Assembly: GCA_002348315.1 (NCBI GenBank)
Contig: DEAW01000038.1
Coordinates: 68,365 to 132,364 of the forward strand
Reading direction: 5' to 3'
Source of the DNA: Planctomycetaceae bacterium UBA2972
GTDB lineage: Bacteria > Planctomycetota > Planctomycetia > Pirellulales > Pirellulaceae
DNA: 64,000 bases
Part shown: piece by piece, positions 26,598-35,926 of the stretch
Layout of the letters: each line of letters begins with the position of its first letter
Position numbering within the stretch: the first letter of the stretch is position 1
The notes under the pieces: generated by a model
What the model was told of the DNA's origin: nothing
Database searches by the model: none
What the model saw: only the letters and a program-made list of their open reading frames with translations
Position numbers and translations under genes: made by a program

Positions 26598-27610
26598 TGA
26601 GTAAACGGCAAACTAAAGAAATTGGTATTGGAGGTCTGGATTCGTTTCAGGATATCGTTGCCAATCTGGTCGGAATTCTGATCATTTTAGTGATCGTCGT
26701 TATGATGCGCGCTCGGGATGCTCTGGTGGAACCGGTAGTGGTTCCAGAAGTTGCTCAAGTATCTCAAGAGCAACTGCGAGATGCTGAAGTGATCGCAGAG
26801 AGAGTCGAAGACAGCGTGATCGAACTGGACGACACCGTAGAACGTCAGACTCTCGAGCTGAAGTACCGAAAAAGTGAGCGAGATCGAATTCTACGAGCGA
26901 TCACACTGTCCGAGAGTGAATTGCAGACCCAAAAAGAGACGTTATCAGATGAAAGTCAATCGAGTCTGGAATTGACTTCACAGTATGAAGCGATGTCGCA
27001 GGAGCTTGGTCAGTTGATTCGTAGTCGGCAGGTATTACAGCAAATGAAACCGGATGTGCATGTGATCGAACATATGCCGACACCGATGGCAAAAACCGTG
27101 TTCGGAAAGGAAATGCATTTTCGATTGAATCATGGCAGAGTTTCCTACGTCCCCTTTGATGAATTGGTTGACCGGATGCAAAGAGATGCACAAAGTAAAG
27201 TGCATAAACTACACCAGCATCCGCGGATTATTGAAACGATCGGCCCGGTTTCCGGATATCGCCTGCGATATGAACTTGGGTATACCAACGATGTCGTGAA
27301 GACTCGCAGCGGCCCTCGCTTACAGCAAAAGATCGAGATGCTAAAACTCGAATTGATTCCGGTTGAAAATGCGATGGGCGAATCTGTGACCACTGCGTTG
27401 GCAGACGGTTCTCAATTTTTGCAATACATTAAGCGAACCGTACCGGAAACGACAACCGTCACGGTGTGGGTTTATCCCGATAGCTTTGATGATTTTCGCC
27501 GCATCAAAACGACGCTCTTTGGGATGGGATATGCCTGTGCCGGACGGCCTCTTCCGGAAGGTCTCTATATTTCCGCTTCGCCTCACGGTACCAAATCCGT
27601 GCGGCAGTAG
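26597..27610 (+). CDS. Single-pass membrane protein with ExbD-like Asp, partner of the TolQ-like channel
   Basis: The ATG at 26597 overlaps the previous stop (ATGA). The 337-residue product has one membrane helix at about 17-38. It opens with GGLDSFQDIVANLVGILII, where the Asp just before the helix sits where ExbD/TolR carry their proton-path Asp. A coiled coil (about 55-150) and a C-terminal alpha/beta domain follow. With the two preceding genes it makes a channel-plus-two-stators set. The stop is 10 bases from the convergent bioA stop. Confidence 0.72.
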   Translation: MSKRQTKEIGIGGLDSFQDIVANLVGILIILVIVVMMRARDALVEPVVVPEVAQVSQEQLRDAEVIAERVEDSVIELDDTVERQTLELKYRKSERDRILRAITLSESELQTQKETLSDESQSSLELTSQYEAMSQELGQLIRSRQVLQQMKPDVHVIEHMPTPMAKTVFGKEMHFRLNHGRVSYVPFDELVDRMQRDAQSKVHKLHQHPRIIETIGPVSGYRLRYELGYTNDVVKTRSGPRLQQKIEMLKLELIPVENAMGESVTTALADGSQFLQYIKRTVPETTTVTVWVYPDSFDDFRRIKTTLFGMGYACAGRPLPEGLYISASPHGTKSVRQ

Positions 27611-27620
27611 TTGCCTGAGC

Positions 27621-28976
27621 TTAGACTTGGTCGAGACCGTATGCGATGGCTTCCACAATTTGTGTCAGTTGCTGCTGATTGATCGATAGCGGTGGCATAA
27701 TCACGAGAGTATCACGTAGCGGTCTTAGCCAAACGCCCTTCTCCCGAGCAGCCAGACAGACTTTGCCGCCTATTCCCAAAGCTGGGTCCAGTGGCTGACG
27801 TGTCTGCTTGTTGCTGACCAATTCGATTCCTGCGACTAACCCTCGTTGGCGAATGTCTCCAACTAAGGGATGATCCGATAAGCGACTGGTAAGCAATTGC
27901 TTGAGTTCTGCTTCGCGTTGGCGGACATTAGCCAGTGTTTGCTCCAGCTCGAATAAATCCAGAGATGCTAATGCAGCAGCGGCGGCGAGTGGATTCCCGG
28001 CGTAGGTGTGACCGTGATAAAACGTTTTGACGGGATCCCCCAGAAATTCTTGCCAGATTTCAGTCGTGGCGATGGTGGCGGACATCGCCAGATAACCACC
28101 GGTGATTCCTTTGGCTAAGCACATGATATCGGGACTCACGGATTCCTGTTCACAGGCAAACATGGTGCCGGTGCGACCAAATCCAACGGCAACTTCATCT
28201 GCGATTAAAAGGACATCATATTTTTGAGTCAATTCCCGGACGCCACGCAAGTAACCCTCCGGTTGCATAATCAGTCCGGCAGCACCCTGGATGAGCGGTT
28301 CAATGACCATGGCCGCTACCTGCTCGTGATGTTGTTTCAGAGTCTCTTCGAGTTTTGCCAGATAGTATGGGGTGGCCTGCTCTTGTGAGATTCCATCGGG
28401 TAACCGGTAGGTATTCGGGTTTTCCACTCGAATGACATTGAACAGGAGCGGTTCGAACATCTCGTGAAATCTTGCCACGCCTCCGACACTAACACTTCCC
28501 AGTGTATCTCCGTGGTAAGCCGAGCCGAGTGCAATGTAGGTGTTTTTAGCAGGCTTAGGATCTTTGCGTTGATGCCAGTATTGAAAGGCCATCTTCAAAG
28601 CTACTTCTACGCTGCTGGCGCCATCACCGGAGAAGAAAGTGTGTTCCAGGCCTTCCGGTGTGACTTCGGCTAATCTTTGAGCAAGACGAATTGACGTTGG
28701 ATTGGACATGCCAAGCGACGTAACGTGCGCGACCTGATTGAGCTGTTCGCTGATGGCGGCATTGATCAGAGGGTGTGCATGCCCGTGGACATTGCACCAA
28801 ACACTGCTGACTGCGTCGATCAATTCGTTGCCGTGTATGTCCGTCAGCACGCATCCCCGAGCGGATTGGATGACCAGCGGGTCGTAGTCCTGCATTTGCG
28901 TGAAGGCATGCCAGACATAGTGGCGATCCCACTCGGCCAATTGTCCAATGTCAGGCTGAGAGCTTTCGGAATCCAT
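27621..28976 (-). CDS. bioA: Adenosylmethionine-8-amino-7-oxononanoate aminotransferase
   Basis: The 451-residue class III aminotransferase makes 7,8-diaminopelargonate from KAPA, with SAM as amino donor, in biotin synthesis. It is marked by the N-terminal WHAFTQM, SSVWCNVHGHAHP, the PLP-binding DEVAVGFGRTG and the Schiff-base Lys in LAKGITGGY (about 285-293), and FYHGHTYAGNPLA. These sequences are BioA-like rather than GABA- or ornithine-aminotransferase-like. The ATG at 28976 has an AAGG site 10 bases upstream. It follows gatB by 29 bases as the last gene of the gatC-gatA-gatB-bioA run. No other bio gene is in the window. Confidence 0.92.
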   Translation of the reverse strand: MDSESSQPDIGQLAEWDRHYVWHAFTQMQDYDPLVIQSARGCVLTDIHGNELIDAVSSVWCNVHGHAHPLINAAISEQLNQVAHVTSLGMSNPTSIRLAQRLAEVTPEGLEHTFFSGDGASSVEVALKMAFQYWHQRKDPKPAKNTYIALGSAYHGDTLGSVSVGGVARFHEMFEPLLFNVIRVENPNTYRLPDGISQEQATPYYLAKLEETLKQHHEQVAAMVIEPLIQGAAGLIMQPEGYLRGVRELTQKYDVLLIADEVAVGFGRTGTMFACEQESVSPDIMCLAKGITGGYLAMSATIATTEIWQEFLGDPVKTFYHGHTYAGNPLAAAAALASLDLFELEQTLANVRQREAELKQLLTSRLSDHPLVGDIRQRGLVAGIELVSNKQTRQPLDPALGIGGKVCLAAREKGVWLRPLRDTLVIMPPLSINQQQLTQIVEAIAYGLDQV

Positions 28977-29005
28977 CGTCAAACCTTGTCGCGTGAAGCC
29001 GGGAA

Positions 29006-30478
29006 TTACAGACTATTAATGATATCGAGACAGATTTGACGAACCTGCCCCGGATTGACATTTGGGTTTTCTTTTTTTGCCTGTCCAATCAGGGCACCGA
29101 CTGCCTTTTCATTCCCGTTTTTGACATCATCCACAATCCGTTGATTGCGTTCTACCAACAAGCGGCACAAATCTTCCAGAGCACTCTCGTCAACTTTCTC
29201 GATACCCAGATCCTCGACCACGGCGGCAGCCGACTTGCCGGACTCGAGCATGACCGTAAAGACATCTTTGGCTTTGGAACTGTCGAGGTCACCAGCTTGT
29301 ATCAGTTTAAGTAGCTCAGCCAGAGCAGCTGCGCTCACCCCGAAGTCGGAAATGCCTATTTCCAGATCGTTGAGGATTCGTAAGACCTCACCCTGGACCC
29401 AATTGCCGGCCAGTTTGTTATCTCCGGAAGCCGCAGCTAATTCCAGATAGTATTCGACAAATCCCAGCCCCTGATTAACGATGACATCTGCCGTATAGGT
29501 GGTCAGGTCATACTCGCTTTCGAGCCGATCTCTCAGGGCCGCCGGTAGGTCACCGATTTCATGACGGACTTCATCGATTTGTTCGTCGGTGACGACCACA
29601 GGAATCAGGTCAGGACAGGGGAAATATCGGTAATCGGCAGATTCTTCTTTTTCGCGTTGCGAACGAGTTACCTGAGCGGAATCATCCCAGCCTCGCGTTT
29701 GTTTCGGTAACTCTCCGAGTACTTTACCGGTTTCCTGCCACACGTCGTACTGCCGTTTGGCTTCGTAATTAATGCCGCGTTCCACACTGCGGAAGCTGTT
29801 CATGTTTTTGATTTCGACGATCGGAGTGGCAATCACACCGTCATCGGTTGTGATGTGTAGATTGACGTTGGCATCACAGCGTAGTGAACCTTCCTGCATG
29901 TTGCAGTCGGAAACATCCAGGTATGTCAGCAGCAGACGCAGTTCCTGCATGTAAGCCTTCGCTTCAGCAGCACTTCGCATATCCGGGTAACTGACGATTT
30001 CCAATAAAGGCGTTCCCGTGCGATTTAAGTCGATTCGACTATCGGCTTTGCCTGCCGCCTCATCATGGATACTTTTACCGGCGTCTTCTTCCAGGTGTGC
30101 ACGGATGATACGAACTCGACGAGGCTCAAACTCATCTTTGGTGGACTTGATATCCAAGTACCCTTCCTCACTCATCGGAAGATCAAACTGACTGGTTTGA
30201 TAGCCTTTAGGCAGATCCGGGTAAAAATAGTTTTTGCGATCCCATTTAGTGAATTTTGGAATTCCGCAATGGAGTGCTAACGCCGTTTTCATACCCAGAA
30301 AGTATGCCTTCTTGTTCATCACAGGCAAGGATCCAGGCATACCCAGACAGACCGGACAGGTTTGAGTGTTCGGAGGACTTCCAAAGGCGGTGCTGCACCG
30401 GCAAAACAATTTGGTATTGGTTTTTAACTGGACATGGACTTCCAAACCAATGACGATTTCGTAAGGCAGTTCACTCAT
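29006..30478 (-). CDS. gatB: Aspartyl/glutamyl-tRNA amidotransferase subunit B
   Basis: The 490-residue protein begins with YEIVIGLEVHVQLKT and carries CRCSTAFG and CPVCLGMPGSLPVMN, the zinc site and GatB signature. DLPKGYQTSQFDLP, HLEEDAGKSIHD and DLNRTGTPLLEIVS follow. The C-terminal YqeY-like domain ends in NPNVNPGQVRQI. GatB is the kinase/tRNA-binding subunit of the GatCAB enzyme, which converts Glu-tRNA(Gln) and/or Asp-tRNA(Asn) to the amide form. It overlaps gatA by four bases. Confidence 0.97.
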   Translation of the reverse strand: MSELPYEIVIGLEVHVQLKTNTKLFCRCSTAFGSPPNTQTCPVCLGMPGSLPVMNKKAYFLGMKTALALHCGIPKFTKWDRKNYFYPDLPKGYQTSQFDLPMSEEGYLDIKSTKDEFEPRRVRIIRAHLEEDAGKSIHDEAAGKADSRIDLNRTGTPLLEIVSYPDMRSAAEAKAYMQELRLLLTYLDVSDCNMQEGSLRCDANVNLHITTDDGVIATPIVEIKNMNSFRSVERGINYEAKRQYDVWQETGKVLGELPKQTRGWDDSAQVTRSQREKEESADYRYFPCPDLIPVVVTDEQIDEVRHEIGDLPAALRDRLESEYDLTTYTADVIVNQGLGFVEYYLELAAASGDNKLAGNWVQGEVLRILNDLEIGISDFGVSAAALAELLKLIQAGDLDSSKAKDVFTVMLESGKSAAAVVEDLGIEKVDESALEDLCRLLVERNQRIVDDVKNGNEKAVGALIGQAKKENPNVNPGQVRQICLDIINSL

Positions 30479-31977
30479 GACAGCTCAGGCCTCCTGCTGT
30501 GAAAGTCAGTAGCTGATTGGTACATTTGGGCTGCCCGGAGAAGTTTTTCTTCTTCAAATGGAGCGGATTGAAGTTGCAGACCAACCGGGAGTCCGGCCGA
30601 GGTAAAGCCACAGGGTAGCGAAATGCCCGCCACGCCAGCCAGATTGGCCGTGACCGTGTACAGGTCTTCCAGATACATGGCCATCGGGTCACTGGTCTTT
30701 TCCCCTTTTGCAAACGCGGGATTCGCAGTGACCGGCCCAATGATTAAGTCGACTTGCTCAAAGGCTCTGTCATAATCCTGACGAATCAGGCGTCGAACCT
30801 TTAACGCTTTGAGATAAAAAGCCTCATAGTATCCTTCACTCAGTGCATACGTGCCGAGCATAATGCGGCGTTGTACTTCCGAGCCAAACCCTTCACTGCG
30901 TGTCTTACGATACATTCGCACAAGAGGTCCTTCATCACTGCCGTCCTCGGCCAATTCGGCGAGAACTTCTGCCTGATCGGTTCGATATCCGTAGTGAGCG
31001 CCGTCGTAGCGTGCGAGATTACTGGAAGCTTCACAGGGAGCGATGATGTAATACGTCGCGATTCCGTAATCAGCATGAGGCATTTCAATCGACTTAATGG
31101 TTGCACCAAGCGATTGATAAACCTGAATGGCTTGCTGCACGGAAGTTGCGACTTCTGCATCAATGCCTTCGGAGAAATGTTGCTCAACTACACCGAGTGT
31201 CAGCCCTTCGAGCGGTTGGTGGACGGTTTGGCTGTAAGCAGGAGTTTCACGATTGACGGAGGTGGAGTCCAGCGGATCGTATCCAGCCAGTACTTCCAGT
31301 AGTAATGCAGTATCGTCTACCGTTCGTGCCAGAGGGCCAATTTGGTCAAGGCTGCTGGCAAAGGCGATTAAGCCGTAACGGCTGACGCGGCCGTAGGTCG
31401 GTTTTAAGCCGACACAACCACACAATGCAGCAGGCTGTCGAATCGATCCACCGGTATCTGTACCGAGTGACAAGGGAGCCATGTCGGCAGCGACACAGGC
31501 TGCCGCTCCGCCACTGCTGCCGCCCGGAATACGAGTGATATCCCAGGGGTTTTGAGTTGTTTGGTAAGCCGAATTCTCGGTGGAACTCCCCATAGCGAAC
31601 TCGTCCATATTGGTTCGCCCCAGAATCACCGCATCAGCCGAAAGTAACTTTTCGACGGCGGTTGCATTATAAGGAGGCTGGAAATGTTCGAGCATTCTCG
31701 AACCACAGGTGGTTGGCGTATCTTTAGTGCAGAGGATGTCTTTGATGGCGACTGGAAGTCCCGCTAGTTTGCCGAGTGAGTCGCCGGCGCTGCGTTTGGC
31801 ATCGATCGTCGCTGCTTGTTGCAGTGCCGAATCTGATTCGACACGTAGAAAAGCACCAATGGAACCGTCTACCTGTTCGATGCGATCCAGATAGGCCTGA
31901 GTCAATTCGACACTGGTTAATTCGCCTGCCTGGAGCAGTGCTAGTTGTTCAGTGGCTGTCTTTTGAATAATGGACAT
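30475..31977 (-). CDS. gatA: Aspartyl/glutamyl-tRNA amidotransferase subunit A
   Basis: This 500-residue amidase-signature enzyme liberates ammonia from Gln for GatB. The catalytic triad is visible: Lys in LPVAIKDI (about 75-80), the cis-Ser in GGSSGGAA (about 150-157) and the nucleophilic Ser in GTDTGGSIRQPAA (about 171-183). The ATG at 31977 (SIIQKTATEQ follows) is preferred over an earlier in-frame codon. Its 3' end overlaps gatB by ATGA, indicating translational coupling of the subunits. Confidence 0.97.
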   Translation of the reverse strand: MSIIQKTATEQLALLQAGELTSVELTQAYLDRIEQVDGSIGAFLRVESDSALQQAATIDAKRSAGDSLGKLAGLPVAIKDILCTKDTPTTCGSRMLEHFQPPYNATAVEKLLSADAVILGRTNMDEFAMGSSTENSAYQTTQNPWDITRIPGGSSGGAAACVAADMAPLSLGTDTGGSIRQPAALCGCVGLKPTYGRVSRYGLIAFASSLDQIGPLARTVDDTALLLEVLAGYDPLDSTSVNRETPAYSQTVHQPLEGLTLGVVEQHFSEGIDAEVATSVQQAIQVYQSLGATIKSIEMPHADYGIATYYIIAPCEASSNLARYDGAHYGYRTDQAEVLAELAEDGSDEGPLVRMYRKTRSEGFGSEVQRRIMLGTYALSEGYYEAFYLKALKVRRLIRQDYDRAFEQVDLIIGPVTANPAFAKGEKTSDPMAMYLEDLYTVTANLAGVAGISLPCGFTSAGLPVGLQLQSAPFEEEKLLRAAQMYQSATDFHSRRPELS

Positions 31978-32037
31978 AAGGTAATCTCTGTCGAAATAGT
32001 CCGATACACGCAAAGTGCTGTCTCGGTGTGCTGACGC

Positions 32038-32328
32038 TTACTCCCCTAAGACGGCGGGTACACGGAAGTATTCGTCATCGTTTTTGGGAGCATTGCGGAG
32101 TGCTTCTTCGCGAGGGAGACTGGCTCGAGGCTCGTCTTCTGCTAACGCATTAAAAACATCCAATGCATGTGCCATAGGTTCAACGTCATCCGTATTAAGC
32201 TCGGACAGTTTGTCGACATACTCGACGATCTGAACCATGTGGCTGGTCATCTTGTCGAGACCTTCGTCGTCAAATTTGAGTCGCGCCAATAGAGCGACTT
32301 TTTCTACATCCTGACGGGTAAGAGACAT
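32038..32328 (-). CDS. gatC: Aspartyl/glutamyl-tRNA amidotransferase subunit C
   Basis: The 96-residue protein has the GatC pattern MSLTRQDVEKVALLARLKF, LDKMTSHMVQIVEYVDKLSELNTDDVEPM and the C-terminal LREEALRNAPKND-like segment. GatC wraps around GatA and stabilises the GatAB interface. It is the first gene of gatC-gatA-gatB-bioA. The ATG at 32328 is chosen because an upstream in-frame extension runs into the rpmB terminator. Confidence 0.95.
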   Translation of the reverse strand: MSLTRQDVEKVALLARLKFDDEGLDKMTSHMVQIVEYVDKLSELNTDDVEPMAHALDVFNALAEDEPRASLPREEALRNAPKNDDEYFRVPAVLGE

Positions 32329-32352
32329 CTTAGGGTCCTGTTGGGGGGGGAA

Positions 32353-32438
32353 ACAAAAAAATCCCGAAACAAACCTCCGGTCCAGGTTTGCTGGATCCGG
32401 CATGGTGCGCCGCTGGCGGACCAATTGGTGTTTCGGGA
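32353..32438 (-). terminator. Terminator downstream of rpmB
   Basis: On the minus strand GTTTCGGGA-type arms (32430-32438 with 32362-32370) form a perfect 9-bp closing stem. The enclosed 59 bases can fold further through AAACCT/AGGTTT. The stem is followed by seven T residues. It separates rpmB from gatC, 24 bases before the gatC start. Confidence 0.7.
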
Positions 32439-32492
32439 GTTCGTTTTTACGGGGAAGACCGAAGAGCAAAGCTGCTTTGGTTTTCCGATGGG

Positions 32493-32747
32493 TTAAACCT
32501 CAAATGGTTTAACGGCGACTGCCTTACGAATTGCTCCGCTGCGAATGCACTGAGTGCATACACGCATGCGTTTATTGGTGCCATCTGGTTGCGCGACGCG
32601 GATACGTTGAAGGTTGGGCTTAAATTTACGGCGAGTGATCCCGGTGATCTTGGTACCTACACCACCTAAATATTTAGCTTTACCGCGGGTCTCAACCGAA
32701 TTACCGATTTGTGCCTGCTTACTGCAAATTTCGCAAACTCGAGCCAT
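32493..32747 (-). CDS. rpmB: 50S ribosomal protein L28
   Basis: The 84-residue product begins MARVCEICSKQ, includes the L28 core TRRKFKPNLQRI and ends VCTQCIRSGAIRKAV. The two CxxC pairs (CEIC, CTQC) are those of zinc-binding L28. The ATG at 32747 is preferred over one three codons upstream because MARVC is the conserved start. It has its own terminator and so is probably monocistronic. Confidence 0.96.
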   Translation of the reverse strand: MARVCEICSKQAQIGNSVETRGKAKYLGGVGTKITGITRRKFKPNLQRIRVAQPDGTNKRMRVCTQCIRSGAIRKAVAVKPFEV

Positions 32748-32812
32748 GAGTTGCATTCCTCTAATAAATGATTACGTATAACTGGACAGCTTTTACATAA
32801 GCGGAAAAAGTA

Positions 32813-32840
32813 AGTATAACCGGATAACCAGTCTCTGCAA
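32813..32840 (-). promoter_or_regulatory. Candidate promoter of rpmB
   Basis: Minus-strand TATACT (32818-32813) with TTGCAG (32840-32835) at a 16-base spacing lies 66-93 bases before rpmB. The match is moderate. The remaining gap to 33046 shows no gene. Confidence 0.35.
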
Positions 32841-33045
32841 CGGGTTCACTTAGCGTGAATTCCGAGGATTTTCGAGTAAATCATAAGTGAATACTCGGCT
32901 TTCCGACCGCCTGCATACTCGCATCGGACATTTTATGGGGATAAAATCAACTTATCGCCTGAAATGACTTTGGGTCAGGTCAAATATCGAACGTTTTTTA
33001 CTAACACGTGTCTGATTTGAGCGGCCAATTATTTGTTTTACTTTT

Positions 33046-34452
33046 ATGAAAGCTAATTGGATGGCATCTACTCCTCGCTTCCGCCTCTTAAAGTTCATTA
33101 GGGCTATGGTCATCATGGCAGTGATGGGATCAACAGGTTCAACCTTGCTACTTGGTGCAGAATTATTAACCTACTCCGGCACCATGATCGGAGAAAAAGG
33201 GGATCCGGTAACCACGACGAAGAATTTCACACTGGCGGCAGTCCGTGATGCTTCTGAAAACGGTGGTACGCTGCACTGGATCGTCATCGAAGACGGTCGC
33301 GGTAGTGTCCCCTGGCCACACACCTATGGATCTTCTCAATGGCTCGATGGTAATGGGATGAATGTCCAGGCGGCAACCGCTTCCCGGAACAATCCACAGG
33401 TACTGTATATCAATGATGAATTAAAAGCCTTTGTTGCCATCGCTTTACCTCAGCTTGCCGATGGACAAAAACTCAATCAGGAATCGATTTGGAAACAAGG
33501 ACCTGTGACCTATCGAGTTACCGAACGTCAAACGATCGATGGTCAACCAACCTGGCGAGTGTTGGGCTTTACAAACTTTGGAGTCAAACGGACGTTTTGG
33601 GTAAACGATGACGGGACCATTATCCGCCTCCGCGAAAACGTCACGATTGGCCGGGGGGATCGGTTTGATTTGGAATATGATCTTAAAAATGTCCAGAAAC
33701 TGAGTGACGAGCAGCGGTCGAAGATGATCCTGTCATTTGATGTCTTCAACAAATTTCGAACGAAGGTGGATATCGAACGCCTGGAAAAAGAAATTGTTTG
33801 GAATGACGAGCAACTCGAGGTATTTCGGGAAGATATTGAGCGACTTGTTTCTGTCTCAGAGGAGACTCCCTTGAGTGCTGTTGCCCGATTGGCCCAGGCA
33901 GACTTGAGGACTCAAAAGGGGCGTAGTGGAGGTGTCGCTACGCTGATGACACGTGCTATTGGCAAGGTCGTTGAAGAGCCCGGTTTTGAATTGTATCGGG
34001 GAAACAGCTATTCCGATGAGTCGTTGACAGGTGGAGTCACCGTGTTGCACTTTTGGGAATATAAATCCAGCCCGTTGGAGCAACCCTATGGCCAGGTCGG
34101 ATACCTGGATTTTCTCTATCGAAAATACAAAGGGCAGGACGTCCATGTTTTGGGTGTCGTCTCCAATCCGTTATTAGAAGACCCCGCAGAACGCTCACGA
34201 GTGCGAGTGAACGCTCGCAAGTTTGCCTCCTTTATGAATCTTAGCTTTCCCATCGTGGCTGATATCAAAGGCTACATCGAAAAGATCGGAGATCCCCGCG
34301 GTGCCGGTGCCAAATTACCGTTGTTCATCGTGCTGGATCAGAAAGGGCGTATTGTGCACTACAAGGCTGGATTTTACGAAGTGGACCGCGACCTGGGACT
34401 CAAGACGCTTGATAATGTTGTCAAGGAATTGTTGGAATCTGAGTCAGAATAA
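33046..34452 (+). CDS. Exported protein with thioredoxin-like (TlpA/AhpC) domain lacking the CxxC
   Basis: The 468-residue product has an N-terminal signal segment (about 17-40, after a basic stretch). A beta-rich domain of about 230 residues of unknown family (LHWIVIEDGRGSVPWPHTYG) and a helical linker follow. A C-terminal thioredoxin fold occupies about 335-465: the beta strand VTVLHFWEY, FPIVADI, the cis-Pro region KLPLFIVLDQKG and a final helix. At the usual WCxxC site it reads WEYKSSPLEQP, so both redox Cys are replaced. It should not be a disulphide oxidoreductase; binding or another peroxiredoxin-like role is open. It is 6 bases before the hisN-like gene. Confidence 0.75.
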   Translation: MKANWMASTPRFRLLKFIRAMVIMAVMGSTGSTLLLGAELLTYSGTMIGEKGDPVTTTKNFTLAAVRDASENGGTLHWIVIEDGRGSVPWPHTYGSSQWLDGNGMNVQAATASRNNPQVLYINDELKAFVAIALPQLADGQKLNQESIWKQGPVTYRVTERQTIDGQPTWRVLGFTNFGVKRTFWVNDDGTIIRLRENVTIGRGDRFDLEYDLKNVQKLSDEQRSKMILSFDVFNKFRTKVDIERLEKEIVWNDEQLEVFREDIERLVSVSEETPLSAVARLAQADLRTQKGRSGGVATLMTRAIGKVVEEPGFELYRGNSYSDESLTGGVTVLHFWEYKSSPLEQPYGQVGYLDFLYRKYKGQDVHVLGVVSNPLLEDPAERSRVRVNARKFASFMNLSFPIVADIKGYIEKIGDPRGAGAKLPLFIVLDQKGRIVHYKAGFYEVDRDLGLKTLDNVVKELLESESE

Positions 34453-34458
34453 CGACCT

Positions 34459-35289
34459 ATGAGTACACTCTCTATGGAACGCCTCGACGAGTTATTGTCG
34501 GGAGTGTCAGAACAGTATTCACCGCGTCTGTTGGCCGCCGTGCGGTTTGCCGTGGAAGCCGGACAGCAGACGTTACAACGATTCTGCCATGCTGGCCTGC
34601 AGGTGGAAAAGAAAAATGATCGCTCACCAGTGACGGCAGCGGATAAAGATGCTGAACTGTTGCTGCGAGAACGCATTCAGGCAAGTTTTCCAGACGATAG
34701 TCTTGTTGGTGAAGAATTCGACAACGTGGAAGGCTCGTCGGAGTACCGATGGATTGTGGATCCCATTGATGGGACGAAGTCCTTTATTTGTGGTGTACCA
34801 CTTTACGCGACGCTGGTAGGTATTGAACGCGACGGTGAAAGTAGTATCGGAGTGATTTATATTCCTGCGCTGGGCGAGTTGATTTTTGCTGAAGTTGGAT
34901 CCGGTGCGTCTTACCTGAAAGGGGATGACGCGTTGGCCACGCCGCAGGTGTCGTCGACAACGAGTCTGGACGAAAGCTGCTTTGTAACCTCCCAGGTCAG
35001 TACGTTTTATGAAGTCGATCGAACGTCACAGTATTTGGCTTTGGAAAAGGCAACTTATATCACACGCACCTGGGGTGATGCTTACGGTTACCTGTTAGTG
35101 GCGACCGGACGCGCTGAACTAATGGTCGATGCAATTATGAATGTCTGGGATGCAGCAGCAATCCTGCCGATCATGGTCGAATCCGGAGGTACGTTTACCG
35201 ACTGGAATGGGACGGCCACAATTCATGGTGGCGAAGGTATCGGTACCAATGGCCATGTCCTGCAGGAAACTCTGACTCTGATTCAGTAA
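34459..35289 (+). CDS. hisN: Inositol-monophosphatase-family phosphatase, probably histidinol-phosphatase
   Basis: The 276-residue protein has the IMPase metal-binding motifs: GEE (about 78-80), DPIDGTKSFICGVP (about 99-112) and WDAAAILPIMVESGG (about 231-245). The TRTWGDAYGYLLVATGRAELMVD stretch (Trp-Gly-Asp then YGYLLVATGRAE) is typical of the HisN-type histidinol-phosphatases within this superfamily. The enzyme would dephosphorylate L-histidinol phosphate. No other his gene is present, so a general sugar or inositol phosphatase cannot be ruled out. Confidence 0.75.
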   Translation: MSTLSMERLDELLSGVSEQYSPRLLAAVRFAVEAGQQTLQRFCHAGLQVEKKNDRSPVTAADKDAELLLRERIQASFPDDSLVGEEFDNVEGSSEYRWIVDPIDGTKSFICGVPLYATLVGIERDGESSIGVIYIPALGELIFAEVGSGASYLKGDDALATPQVSSTTSLDESCFVTSQVSTFYEVDRTSQYLALEKATYITRTWGDAYGYLLVATGRAELMVDAIMNVWDAAAILPIMVESGGTFTDWNGTATIHGGEGIGTNGHVLQETLTLIQ

Positions 35290-35301
35290 ACGGCAGAGTA
35301 G

Positions 35302-35916
35302 CTATTCGGCAGGTTGGGCCGAAGACGTGTCTTGAGCCTCTTCGCTTTTGAACGAATAAATCAACAGCAACATCGCTCCGCAAACGAGCAGACAGTCGGC
35401 AATGTTGAAATTTGGCCAGACCCATTCCTGATACGTGAACAAAATAAAGTCACGGACTCCATAAGCGTAGTCGGGATGGATGTCGGCTCCATGCCACCAG
35501 CCCATTCGGTCGTAGAAATTCCCGAAGACTCCGCCAGTGATACACCCTAGGCAGATTGTCAGAAACAGACTTTGCCAGGCCTTTCCTTTGGTAAACCAAA
35601 CGATGATGGCAACAAACGCAATGATGGAGAACAAAGCAAAGACACTGCTACCACCCTGCCCCATGCCAAACAAAGCACCTTGGTTGACGGCCGTTTGGAA
35701 TCCAAAGAACCCCTCAATCACCCACCAGTCCACGCCGATGGTGGCATCGGGAAGACCGAGTTCGGTGAACATGTACGACTTGGACCACAAATCTGCGATG
35801 AGCCCCGTGACACTGATCGTCAGAAAAAGCGCCAGGCGTCCTGCCAGTGTGGGAGTGGATTGGGTGTCCGTCGTAAGATCAGTGCCTGTGGAATGCGACT
35901 CGACTTGAGATTCCAT
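35302..35916 (-). CDS. lspA: Lipoprotein signal peptidase II
   Basis: This 204-residue membrane protein has four hydrophobic segments. The two catalytic Asp lie in GNFYDRMG (about 132-139) and FNIADC (about 174-179), the LspA signatures. It cleaves the signal peptide of prolipoproteins after lipidation. It is about 40 residues longer than E. coli LspA, with a hydrophilic N-terminal extension (to about 27) and an insertion around WWHGADIHPDYAYG between the catalytic motifs. The start at 35916 lies 10 bases after the stop of the dksA-like gene. Confidence 0.92.
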   Translation of the reverse strand: MESQVESHSTGTDLTTDTQSTPTLAGRLALFLTISVTGLIADLWSKSYMFTELGLPDATIGVDWWVIEGFFGFQTAVNQGALFGMGQGGSSVFALFSIIAFVAIIVWFTKGKAWQSLFLTICLGCITGGVFGNFYDRMGWWHGADIHPDYAYGVRDFILFTYQEWVWPNFNIADCLLVCGAMLLLIYSFKSEEAQDTSSAQPAE

Positions 35917-35926
35917 CCTGTTCGCC

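Noticed and set aside
23722..27610. Zorya defence system
   Set aside because: A TolQ-like channel with a long tail recalls ZorA, but no OmpA-type domain, no ZorC/ZorD/ZorE and no defence genes are adjacent.
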